A stretch of 64,000 nucleotides of DNA from the NCBI GenBank assembly GCA_018064885.1, contig JAGHUI010000006.1:1-64000 (forward strand). Reading direction: 5' to 3'. The notes below the pieces were generated by a model. It was not told the DNA's origin. It worked only from the letters and a program-made list of their open reading frames with translations, and did not search any database. Of the stretch, positions 24,594 to 31,322 are shown one piece after another. How positions within the stretch are numbered: position 1 is the stretch's first letter; each line of letters starts with the position of its first letter. The stretch is from Candidatus Minthosoma equi (GTDB lineage: Bacteria; Bacteroidota; Bacteroidia; Bacteroidales; Bacteroidaceae). A program made the translations under genes and the position numbers.

Positions 24594-25406
24594 CTATCCT
24601 TTCTTGCTGAGCTCTTCTCTCAGGGCTTTTATTTCTTCTTGTTGTGCGTAGTAGGCTTTGAGGGCTCGCTGCTTCAGGTCTTCGTAGGCTGCTTGCCATT
24701 TCTGGGCTTCGGCTTGGGCTTCTGCCAGTTGCTGCTCGAGCATGGGGCGCTCGGCTTCAAGTTGCTTCAGGCGCTCATCCTGCTGGCTGCGATAGCCTGT
24801 GCGAGCCTTGTACATTCTTTCTTTTATGCCTCCCTCGGTCACGAACTCCGTCTCCAGCTTCTCCAGGAAAGTCATCATCATGCGGTCTATCATGTGGCAG
24901 AGTGTGAGGCCGTAGTTGCAGAGTTCTTCGTCATTCCATTGGTTGATGAGCGGCTCATACTCCTCGAGAGTGTTGTGCAAGCGGCAATAGTTGAGCATTG
25001 TGTCATAGCGGGCAGTATTACCGTCGTAATAGTTCTCGGGAATGGTTCGCATCTCGCCGTCTTTAAGCTTAGGAGGCAGTCCCCAGAATTTCAGGTGGCG
25101 CGATTTCAGGTAGTCCTCGAAATCCTGCTGCAGTTCCTGCAGAGAGGAACGTGCCACATTGAGCAGCTTCATCTGCATCTCGGTGGAGGTTATGCCATCG
25201 GCAAGCCCCTCGACGATGTTCTGCTTGCAAGAGCGCGCCGCCTGTATGACTTGGTCGCGCGTGCGGTCTTTATAGAGGTGTATATATTTGTCGCAAAACA
25301 CAAACGCCATCTGATAGATAACGTCCGACTTCTGGTAGAAGTAGAGGTTCTGCCAGTTCACCTGCTTCTTTAGGACTTTGGGGATATTTGGGGTTGGCTG
25401 GGACAT
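24594..25406 (-). CDS. Four-helix-bundle (23S rRNA intervening-sequence type) protein with coiled-coil suffix
   Basis: 270 residues. Residues ~20-115 have the pattern of the four-helix-bundle/S23 family (Y..SDVIYQMAFVF..., DQVIQAARSCKQNIVEGLADG, MKLLNVARSSLQELQQDFEDYL), related to 23S rRNA intervening-sequence proteins and to the Avd protein of diversity-generating retroelements. A helical suffix and a Glu/Gln-rich coiled coil follow (about 205-270, ERLKQLEAERPMLEQQLAEAQ). No reverse transcriptase or template/variable repeat pair is nearby. 9-bp CTAGA arrays flank the gene on both sides. Function unknown; nucleic-acid or scaffold binding is inferred. Confidence 0.8.
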   Translation of the reverse strand: MSQPTPNIPKVLKKQVNWQNLYFYQKSDVIYQMAFVFCDKYIHLYKDRTRDQVIQAARSCKQNIVEGLADGITSTEMQMKLLNVARSSLQELQQDFEDYLKSRHLKFWGLPPKLKDGEMRTIPENYYDGNTARYDTMLNYCRLHNTLEEYEPLINQWNDEELCNYGLTLCHMIDRMMMTFLEKLETEFVTEGGIKERMYKARTGYRSQQDERLKQLEAERPMLEQQLAEAQAEAQKWQAAYEDLKQRALKAYYAQQEEIKALREELSKKG

Positions 25407-25438
25407 GATTGTTGGTGGGGGTTAAAAGTTATTATAGA

Positions 25439-25564
25439 GGGGCTAGAAGCGCTAGAAGCTCTAGAGGGGCTAGAAGAGCTAGAAGAGCTAGAAACTCTAG
25501 GAGCTCTAGAGAAGCTAGAAGCGCTAGAGAAGCTAGAAACTCTAGAAGCGCTAGAGGAGCTAGT
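25439..25564. repeat. 9-bp tandem array, consensus NNNNCTAGA (14 units)
   Basis: Fourteen phased 9-mers such as GGGGCTAGA, AGCGCTAGA, AGCTCTAGA, AGAGCTAGA, AACTCTAGG, GAAGCTAGA. The array lies 32 nt upstream of the start of the four-helix-bundle gene and 26 nt after the stop of the CsgG/FlgT-like gene. Same motif and direction as the array at 24502-24591. Confidence 0.93.
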
Positions 25565-25590
25565 TCGGAAAAGACTATGGACAATCAATG

Positions 25591-26514
25591 TTATTCCCAG
25601 AAGCCGGTGTAGCTTTCCACGTACAGTGTGCGGCCTGCTTTCATGGCAGAGAAAATCTTGTCGCCACCGCTCTGCACCTTGCAGAGAGAGATGTCTGGGC
25701 CTCCTACGGAAGTGACCTTCAGCTTGCCGATCCTGTTCGACATCTGACGACCAGCCACGCTTGTCATCTCATACACATAGAAGTGGTTGCTTGTAGTGAG
25801 TCCCTGGTTTGAGCCGACATCGACATACACCGCCTTAGCCTGATTGCCATTCTTTGTCTCTGCCAGTTGTATCACCGTTCCGTATGTTGGGAACAGATCG
25901 TTCAGGTTTGTGATGATGGTGTGAGTGGCGCTGCTGAAGGCATCGCTCATGGCAGCATTCAGAGAAGCATTCTTTCCAGACTTGAAGCCAGATGAAGAAG
26001 TGCTGAATTCCTTGACAAGAGTGTTTGTCTTGAGGTTGATGACGCGGTACTTCACCTCCAGTCTTGCCGACAGGCTCTCCATAACCCTGCGGTCGTCATA
26101 TCTTGTGACAGACTCCATCTTCAGGATCTTTCCTTCAAGGGCATATACAGGCAGAGGGCATGAAGACACGAATGAGCGCAATTCAGACTCAATCTGTATG
26201 TCCTTGGTTCTGATGCGTCGTGCAGCCTCAAGATGCTCGTAGAACGTGTCGAGCATCGGATTGACATAATCCCACTCATCGCGAATAGTCTCATTGCGCG
26301 AGCCGTTAGGCTTATCAGGCCTGTGCGAGCGTCCCCAGCCGTCAAGAGGGCCATTATCAGGGCGTACGAAGTCGAAATTGCCCACGAGCACATACACATC
26401 AGTATTCATGCTGTGTACATCCTGGGCAAACACTGGGTTCTGTGCCATCAAAGCTGTTGATGAGACAAGCATCATTACTGCAGCGATAAGCGTCTTAATC
26501 ATTTTCATTGTCAA
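25591..26514 (-). CDS. Secreted CsgG/FlgT-like protein
   Basis: 307 residues with a signal peptide (MKMIKTLIAAVMMLVSSTALMAQ). The middle (ALEGKILKMESVTRYDDRR..LEVKYRVINLKTNTLVKEF..SGFKSGKNASLNAAMSDAFSSATHTIITNL) resembles the CsgG-like fold, where an efflux- or assembly-type periplasmic domain is built from a repeat-strand pattern. The end (AKAVYVDVGSNQGLTTSNHFYVYEMTSVAGRQ..IGKLKVTSV) resembles FlgT C-terminal-like domains. It probably lies in the periplasm or on the outer membrane. The call rests on pattern recognition. Its promoter is about 115 nt upstream. Confidence 0.55.
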   Translation of the reverse strand: MTMKMIKTLIAAVMMLVSSTALMAQNPVFAQDVHSMNTDVYVLVGNFDFVRPDNGPLDGWGRSHRPDKPNGSRNETIRDEWDYVNPMLDTFYEHLEAARRIRTKDIQIESELRSFVSSCPLPVYALEGKILKMESVTRYDDRRVMESLSARLEVKYRVINLKTNTLVKEFSTSSSGFKSGKNASLNAAMSDAFSSATHTIITNLNDLFPTYGTVIQLAETKNGNQAKAVYVDVGSNQGLTTSNHFYVYEMTSVAGRQMSNRIGKLKVTSVGGPDISLCKVQSGGDKIFSAMKAGRTLYVESYTGFWE

Positions 26515-26630
26515 TGCATTATTAATAAGTAATATCTAATTTTCATTTGTAAGTAGTCAAGCATTTGCTGACCCGCATTTTCTGCGTTGCAAAAATACAT
26601 GTATTTTTTGTAAACACCAAATCTTTGGCA

Positions 26631-26638
26631 CAAAGATA
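26631..26638 (-). promoter_or_regulatory. -7 box of the CsgG/FlgT-like gene
   Basis: The minus strand reads TATCTTTG, followed by TGCC. Confidence 0.55.
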
Positions 26639-26707
26639 CGCATTTTTGGGGGGGAACAATGTTATTTTTAATCTATTTTACTTCGAACACAGATTTAAGG
26701 GATTGAA

Positions 26708-26826
26708 GGGATAGGCTCTCTCCGACTGCTTACACAATCTTTCCCCAAAATGATGAAGAGCCTCTCCCGTAGAGGATGAAGACCCTCTCCCATACCCTCT
26801 CCCCAAAAGGATGAAGACCATCCGGA
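26708..26826. repeat. GC-rich repeat elements with GGATGAAGA spacers
   Basis: Repeated GCCTCTCCCGTAGAGGATGAAGACCCTCTCCCATACCCTCTCCCC then AAAAGGATGAAGACCATCCGGA. Related to the intergenic palindromes of the downstream operon but without a 9-bp array. Confidence 0.65.
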
Positions 26827-26977
26827 TAAAATCTCACAACCTAAAACCTTAAAGCCTCAAAAAACACGAATGTGAGACTGGCAAACTTGGAGTCATAAGT
26901 TAATTTTTGCTAAAACTGAGGGGTGAGAATGGTGGTTCGTTACGGCGCACTGTTACGGTCATTTCGCAGATACATGC

Positions 26978-26985
26978 TACATTTG
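26978..26985 (+). promoter_or_regulatory. -7 box of the island plus-strand operon
   Basis: TACATTTG followed by CGACAAAA, 15 nt upstream of the ATG at 27001. This placement favours the ATG at 27001 over an upstream GTG at 26923. Confidence 0.6.
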
Positions 26986-27000
26986 CGACAAAAATCTATT

Positions 27001-27303
27001 ATGGATTTTACAAAAAAATGGTTGCATTTCATTGACCAGCATCTGCACGAGAAAAAAGTGTGGACGAAGGTGTCTGTGAATGCTCACATGAGCAGGAAGC
27101 AGATGAAGAACATACTGCAGGGAAAAGGTACGATAGAAAACCTCATTCGCATCATGATCAACTGGGTTATGATGTTCGACAGCTATGAGGAGTTCCAACG
27201 GGTGTGGGAGAAGATGGGCAGATTGCTGTATGACTACAGCAATGAGCATGGGGATGAGTATAACGACAAATTCAGGAAAAAGGGCCCCAGGCCCCTCCCA
27301 TAG
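27001..27303 (+). CDS. Small possible DNA-binding regulator, unrecognised
   Basis: 100 residues from ATG 27001. The segment KVSVNAHMSRKQMKNILQGKGTIENLIRIMINWV looks like a helix-turn-helix of the XRE type (helix, short turn, helix with K/N/G-rich recognition part), followed by an amphipathic tail. No family is recognised with certainty. As first gene of the operon it could control it. The last residues (GPRPLP) and the stop codon are already in a GC-rich palindromic repeat, so the C-terminus has been altered by, or fused to, the repeat. Confidence 0.55.
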   Translation: MDFTKKWLHFIDQHLHEKKVWTKVSVNAHMSRKQMKNILQGKGTIENLIRIMINWVMMFDSYEEFQRVWEKMGRLLYDYSNEHGDEYNDKFRKKGPRPLP

Positions 27304-27440
27304 GGAGGGGGAGAAAGACCCTCTCCCCGACCCTTGCCCGTCCTCACAAAGGGCACTTCGTTCGGTCGCTTCCTAAACCGTGACATTTAGTCACGCTTCT
27401 TCACGGTCGCTACCCGTAGAGGGCGAGGGAGAGCCATCCG
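27284..27440. repeat. GC-rich palindromic repeat block (gap 1)
   Basis: GGGCCCCAGGCCCCTCCCATAGGGAGGGGG, then CCCTCTCCCCGACC and GTAGAGGGCGAGGGAGAGCCATCCGGA. It starts inside the last codons of the preceding gene and leads straight into the 9-bp array at 27446. Confidence 0.8.
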
Positions 27441-27445
27441 GATGG

Positions 27446-27517
27446 ATATCTGGAAAATCCGGAATATCTGGAAAACCCGGAAAACCCGGAAAATCCGGAA
27501 TATCCGGAATATCCGGG
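27446..27517. repeat. 9-bp tandem array, consensus ANATCCGGA (8 units)
   Basis: Exactly eight phased 9-mers: ATATCTGGA, AAATCCGGA, ATATCTGGA, AAACCCGGA, AAACCCGGA, AAATCCGGA, ATATCCGGA, ATATCCGGG. It ends 29 nt before the ATG at 27547. Confidence 0.95.
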
Positions 27518-27546
27518 ATTAAAATTAACAATTTAATTCATTTTTT

Positions 27547-27876
27547 ATGGACGTTTTTGCAAAAGTTATTGCTGTTAATGAACAGCAGGACGGCTACACA
27601 GCTAACGATGGCCGTCAGTTGAGAATCATCGAAGTGACACTCTCCATTCCTGAGGTGCGCAGCGGGCAGGCTAACGGCACTCCGTATGTGGAGGGCAGGC
27701 TCATCACTGCCTCGCTGTTCCTCAACCATGGGGAGCAATGCACGCTTGGCAAGGGCATGCACATCGTGGCTAACATCGGCATCAGCAGCAAGTTCCTTCC
27801 CGAGAAGAACAGGTACTTCAATCGTGTGAACCTGGTCAAGTATATCGACCTTGGAAGCATTGAATGGAAGTGGTAA
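27547..27876 (+). CDS. Small beta-rich protein, possible OB-fold/SSB-like
   Basis: 109 residues, starting MDVFAKVIAVNEQQDGYTANDGRQLRIIEVTLSIPE. It consists mostly of alternating beta strands, with no signal peptide or membrane segment. Its position before a replication-initiation-type gene and a primase-helicase, and the strand-rich pattern (YVEGRLITASLFLN, HIVANIGISSKFL, NRVNLVKYIDLG), suggest a single-stranded-DNA-binding OB fold. That is inference from context; I recognise no signature motif. It is framed by a 9-bp array upstream and the next palindromic element immediately after its stop. Confidence 0.6.
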   Translation: MDVFAKVIAVNEQQDGYTANDGRQLRIIEVTLSIPEVRSGQANGTPYVEGRLITASLFLNHGEQCTLGKGMHIVANIGISSKFLPEKNRYFNRVNLVKYIDLGSIEWKW

Positions 27877-27925
27877 AGGCCCCCTCCCCAGCCCTCCCCC
27901 CGTAAAGGGCGAGGGAGAGGGTGCC
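27877..27925. repeat. GC-rich palindromic repeat (gap 2)
   Basis: Directly after the stop codon: GGCCCCCTCCCCAGCCC, then CCCCCGTAAAGGGCGAGGGAGAGGGTGCCATCCGGA, running into the array at 27926. Confidence 0.8.
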
Positions 27926-27988
27926 ATCCGGAGGAAATCCGGAAAATCTGGAAATTCCGGGATATCTGGAAAATCCGGAATATCTGTG
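27926..27988. repeat. 9-bp tandem array, consensus ANATCYGGA (about 7 units)
   Basis: CATCCGGAG, AAATCCGGA, AAATCTGGA, AATTCCGGG, ATATCTGGA, AAATCCGGA, ATATCTGTG, all in 9-bp phase. It ends 26 nt before the ATG at 28015. Confidence 0.92.
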
Positions 27989-28014
27989 TTCGAAATAAAT
28001 AATAACAGAAGATT

Positions 28015-28875
28015 ATGAAATGGTTTAAGCATTCTGCATTGGCATCAAGAGAAGTGCCAATCAGGGATATAAAAGACAAGTATGGGTATCATGGACTTGG
28101 AGTGTTCTGGTGCATCGTGGAAGATATTATGATGACAAAAGGTAAGACGACACTCGGGGAATTAAAGGCTAAGTATAGAGGAAACCACTTCTCGAGAGTG
28201 AAAGTTGAGAGCATCATTCGTGATTTCGGCTGCTTCAAGATTGACTCATTCACTTATGTAACTGTGAAGGGAAATTTTCTCGATGAGTCACACGATGGGT
28301 CACACGATGGGTCACACGATATCGCCTGCGCGTTTAAAAGAGAAGAAGAGATAAGAAAAGAAAAAGAAGTCGTAAAGAAAAACGACGACGACAACGGAGG
28401 AAACGAAAACGATAACGAAAACCAAAACGAAAACCAAAACCATAACGGGAACAGGAGAGATGGGCTGAGGATGCGGACGAAGCGGGACTGGTGCTTCAAC
28501 ATGCAGGCTTACAACGGAGAGTACCGTGAGGTGGTGTGCATGAAGTCACGATTCTCCATGCTGCTCAACAAGCGGTGGGCGGATGCCATCAACTACTTTG
28601 CCTGCCACCTGATGATGATCGGCGAGATCGACATGTTCTGCACCGAGACGGAGTTCAAGCGCCACTTCTCTATCTTCGTGACTAACGAGGTGACGGGCAA
28701 GGCGCTGCACGAGGCGATGGAGGCCCTGGAGAATGAGGAGAGGCAGAAGAGCCCCGACTTCATGTCCACGTACTTCGGTCCGCCGCTGCCAGACGATGCG
28801 CCGCCAAGACCGTCGCACACCGCGGTATTTGATTTCAACTTTAAGAGATGGGAGGAGCCGAGGACCCCCTCCTAA
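28015..28875 (+). CDS. DUF4373-type replication-initiation-like protein
   Basis: 286 residues. The N-terminus (MKWFKHSALASREVPIRDIKDKYGYHGLGVFWCIVEDI..) is typical of DUF4373 (Lin1244/Lin1753-like), a winged-helix domain found in phage and mobile-element replication proteins. A low-complexity linker follows (three HDGS repeats from a 12-bp tandem repeat, then Asn/Asp/Glu-rich residues ~123-148). The C-terminal domain (ADAINYFACHLMMIGEIDMF..FVTNEVTGKALHEAMEALENEE) resembles DUF7833. It probably loads the downstream primase-helicase. The second half is visibly more GC-rich than the first. Confidence 0.75.
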   Translation: MKWFKHSALASREVPIRDIKDKYGYHGLGVFWCIVEDIMMTKGKTTLGELKAKYRGNHFSRVKVESIIRDFGCFKIDSFTYVTVKGNFLDESHDGSHDGSHDIACAFKREEEIRKEKEVVKKNDDDNGGNENDNENQNENQNHNGNRRDGLRMRTKRDWCFNMQAYNGEYREVVCMKSRFSMLLNKRWADAINYFACHLMMIGEIDMFCTETEFKRHFSIFVTNEVTGKALHEAMEALENEERQKSPDFMSTYFGPPLPDDAPPRPSHTAVFDFNFKRWEEPRTPS

Positions 28876-29000
28876 CCCCAAGGCCCCCTCCTAACCTCCC
28901 CCATAGGGGAGGGAAAAGACCCTCTCCCCGACCCTCTCCCGTAAAGGGCGAGGGAAAAGACCCTCTCCCCGGCCCTCTCCCGTAAAGGGCGAGGGAGAGC
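28876..29000. repeat. GC-rich palindromic repeat block (gap 3)
   Basis: Right after the stop: CCCCAAGGCCCCCTCC, CTCCCCCATAGGGGAGGG, then two near-identical CCCTCTCCC..CCCTCTCCCGTAAAGGGCGAGGG units, ending GAGAGC before the array. Confidence 0.82.
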
Positions 29001-29073
29001 CATCCGGAGGAAATCCGGAATATCTGGAAATTCCGGAAATTCTGGAAAATCCGGTCTATCCGGTCTATGGGAG
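29001..29073. repeat. 9-bp tandem array, consensus ANATCCGGA (about 8 units)
   Basis: ATCCGGAGG, AAATCCGGA, ATATCTGGA, AATTCCGGA, AATTCTGGA, AAATCCGGT, CTATCCGGT, CTATGGGAG. It ends about 30 nt before the ATG at 29103. Confidence 0.92.
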
Positions 29074-29102
29074 AAAAAAATCAAAATAATTAGAAATTTT
29101 AT

Positions 29103-31181
29103 ATGAAGATTGATAAGACGAAGGAGGCGGACAGGAACCGCAATTTCTCAAAATACGGACTGAAAGTCGAGACTGGAGCAGACGCTAAGGAGGAGCAGAT
29201 GTGCGTATGTCCGGAGTGCAGCCAGTTTCGCAGCGTGAGAAACAGGAAGGTGAAGTGCTGCTCGGTCAATGTGGATTATGGCGTGTGGCACTGCCACCAT
29301 TGCAATGCTTCGGGCTATGTGCCTTCGGTGAAGGAGCTGGAGGCGAGGACGGCAAGGCAGAAGCGCATCGATGCCAAGAGGGACAGCATGCCGCCAGATG
29401 GCAAGTTCTCCAGACCTAAGGAGCAGCCAGGGTTCACCATAGACTACATCCTCATCAGTCCGCGAGCTTCGTTCAAGAAGCAGATTGAGGAGGGCAACGA
29501 ACCGTCTGACGATGAGCTCATTGCCTTGGTGGCTCACGAGGAGCAGCGCAAGGTGCTGAACTACCTTGTCCACGATCGCAAGCTGACGCTCGACACGCTT
29601 TGCAGGGCGCCTGTCGGCATGCCTTGGTGGAAGGACAGCGAGGACAAGGAGGAGGTGGTGATGAGGTTCTACTACCGTGACCACCGCACGCTGATTAACC
29701 AGAAGACGCGCACGATGGGCAAGAAGTTCTGGATGCACAGGGATGCGGAGGTCATTCCCTACAACATCGATGCGATAATGAGGAAGCCTGTGTGCTACAT
29801 CACCGAGGGCGAGTTCGATGCCATCTCGCTGATGCAGGCTGGATTTCCCGAAGCGATAAGCGTGCCTGCTGGCGGCAGCAACACGAACCTGGAGTGGCTG
29901 GACCGCTTTGCCGAGACGCTGTTCGACGACAAGGAGACGATTTTCCTCTGCACGGACAACGACAAAGTGGGCTACAACATGATGAAGGAGCTGGTGCGCC
30001 GTCTGGGAGGCTACCGCTGCAAGATCGTGCTGTGGGACGAGGGATGCAAGGATGCCAACGAGGAGCTGCAGGCGCATGGCGAGGAGGGCATACGCCGCTG
30101 CATTGAGAGGGCTCAGCCTGTGCCTGACTATGGCGTGGAGACTGCCAAGACGCCTCATGTGGAGAGGGAGCTGGACGACTTGTTCTTGAACGGCATGGGT
30201 ACGGGCGCGCCTATCGGCATTGACAATGTGGATAGGCTGATAACCTACGAGACGGGGCGCTTCATGCTGGTGACGGGGCGTCCGGGCGACGGCAAGTCGG
30301 AGTTCCTCGACGAGATATGCCTTCGCCTTGCCCTGCGCCAGGGTTGGAAGACGGCATATTTCTCACCCGAGAACTTCCCATTGAAGTACCATCTGGCGAA
30401 GCTCATCTCGAAGCTTACGGGGTTCAAGTTCGCGGCTGGGGGCAGCATCACGACGGAGATGTACGAGAGGTGCAAGGAATGGCTGGCAAGGAACATGTGC
30501 CACATCATGCCGGGCGGCGAGGACGAAGAGCACATTGCCGACTTCGGCGAGAAGGTGGACATCAGGCAGCTGCTCTCGGCAGACATTGCCAACAGCGAGA
30601 CGTTCACGCTGAACCAGGTGCTGGCGGTGGCGAGAGAAGCCGTGGTGAGGCGCGGAGTGAGGATCCTCGTGCTTGATCCGCTGAACAGCATCATGCGCGA
30701 TGACGAGGACAAGGGTCTGAGCGACCTCGACTGGGACCTGCAGGTGTGCAACAAGCTGCTTGCCTTTGCCCACACGAACGATGTGCTGGTGATCCTCGTG
30801 GCTCACCCTCGCAAGGTGGACCGCGCAACGATGACGAATGCCAAGCGGCGCGTGGAGATGAACGACATCAACGGTTCGTCGAAGTTCGGCGCGAAGTGCG
30901 ACTACTGTCTCATCATCGACCGTGACGATGATCTGAAGGTGGTCAATGCATACGTGGATAAGGTGAAGTTCAAGCACCTCGGCACTCGCGGCAGCACTAC
31001 CCTCTTCTACGACATCCCTTCGGGCAGGTACGTTCCCTGTGAGGTGCGGCGACTGACGCCGAACGAGCAGCGCATGATCGAGCAGAACGGTGCGCCCAAG
31101 GGTGTGGAGATCATCGATAAGGATAATGCAAAATGGATGAAAACCGTGGACTGGAGATGGTTCAACGTAAGGTGGATATAG
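29103..31181 (+). CDS. Phage/plasmid-type primase-helicase (zinc finger, Toprim, DnaB-like)
   Basis: 692 residues resembling T7 gp4-like bifunctional primase-helicases. A zinc-binding start has C36, C39, C64 and C67. A Toprim domain shows ITEGEFDA (E235) and CTDNDKVG (D285, D287). A RecA/DnaB helicase domain has TGRPGDGKS (391-399), a hydrophobic Walker B strand (VRILVLDPLNS) and VILVAHPRK. It would prime and unwind the island's own DNA. The gene is clearly richer in G+C than flanking core genes, consistent with transfer. It is the last gene of the operon, followed by an inverted repeat. Confidence 0.88.
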   Translation: MKIDKTKEADRNRNFSKYGLKVETGADAKEEQMCVCPECSQFRSVRNRKVKCCSVNVDYGVWHCHHCNASGYVPSVKELEARTARQKRIDAKRDSMPPDGKFSRPKEQPGFTIDYILISPRASFKKQIEEGNEPSDDELIALVAHEEQRKVLNYLVHDRKLTLDTLCRAPVGMPWWKDSEDKEEVVMRFYYRDHRTLINQKTRTMGKKFWMHRDAEVIPYNIDAIMRKPVCYITEGEFDAISLMQAGFPEAISVPAGGSNTNLEWLDRFAETLFDDKETIFLCTDNDKVGYNMMKELVRRLGGYRCKIVLWDEGCKDANEELQAHGEEGIRRCIERAQPVPDYGVETAKTPHVERELDDLFLNGMGTGAPIGIDNVDRLITYETGRFMLVTGRPGDGKSEFLDEICLRLALRQGWKTAYFSPENFPLKYHLAKLISKLTGFKFAAGGSITTEMYERCKEWLARNMCHIMPGGEDEEHIADFGEKVDIRQLLSADIANSETFTLNQVLAVAREAVVRRGVRILVLDPLNSIMRDDEDKGLSDLDWDLQVCNKLLAFAHTNDVLVILVAHPRKVDRATMTNAKRRVEMNDINGSSKFGAKCDYCLIIDRDDDLKVVNAYVDKVKFKHLGTRGSTTLFYDIPSGRYVPCEVRRLTPNEQRMIEQNGAPKGVEIIDKDNAKWMKTVDWRWFNVRWI

Positions 31182-31312
31182 CCTACATTATTCATACTTC
31201 ATAATGTAGGAGTTATAAGTTAATAGTTATAAGTTATAAGTTGCCATTCGGAACTGTGCAAAAACTCAACTCAAAACTCAACTCAAAACTCAACTTTTAA
31301 CTTTTAACTCCT
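31182..31312. repeat. Inverted repeat plus simple tandem repeats at the island's right end
   Basis: CCTACATTAT / ATAATGTAGG (31182-31210) can form a hairpin after the primase-helicase gene. Then GTTATAAGTTAATAGTTATAAGTTATAAGTT and AAAACTCAACTCAAAACTCAACTC repeats. No coding capacity. May mark the island border or act as a terminator. Confidence 0.65.
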
Positions 31313-31322
31313 TTGGCCGTTG

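Larger units (their letters stand above)
26515..26977. other. Intergenic region with palindrome, promoter and GC-rich repeats
   Basis: No gene is seen. It holds a perfect 18-bp palindrome (AAAAATACATGTATTTTT, 26591-26608) in the leader of the CsgG/FlgT-like gene, the -7 box at 26631-26638, an eight-G run near 26648, and at 26708-26826 several degenerate copies of the island's CCCTCTCCC element interleaved with GGATGAAGA repeats. Confidence 0.6.

Noticed and set aside
24487..24699. Ser/Arg-rich reading frame on the minus strand
   Set aside because: It is the translation of the CTAGA 9-mer array plus an out-of-frame part of the four-helix-bundle gene; repetitive composition is an artefact.
24594..25406. 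Diversity-generating retroelement
   Set aside because: The Avd-like fold of the four-helix-bundle protein prompted a search, but there is no reverse transcriptase or template/variable repeat pair in the window.
25370..25612. Ser-rich (minus) and Arg/Ala-rich (plus) reading frames
   Set aside because: Both arise from the 9-mer array; no ribosome-binding site or family match, and both overlap real genes out of frame.
27446..29073. CRISPR array
   Set aside because: Units are 9 bp with no separate spacers, and no cas genes are present; these are simple tandem arrays.
20741..31200. Complete prophage
   Set aside because: No integrase, terminase, portal, capsid or tail genes are seen.
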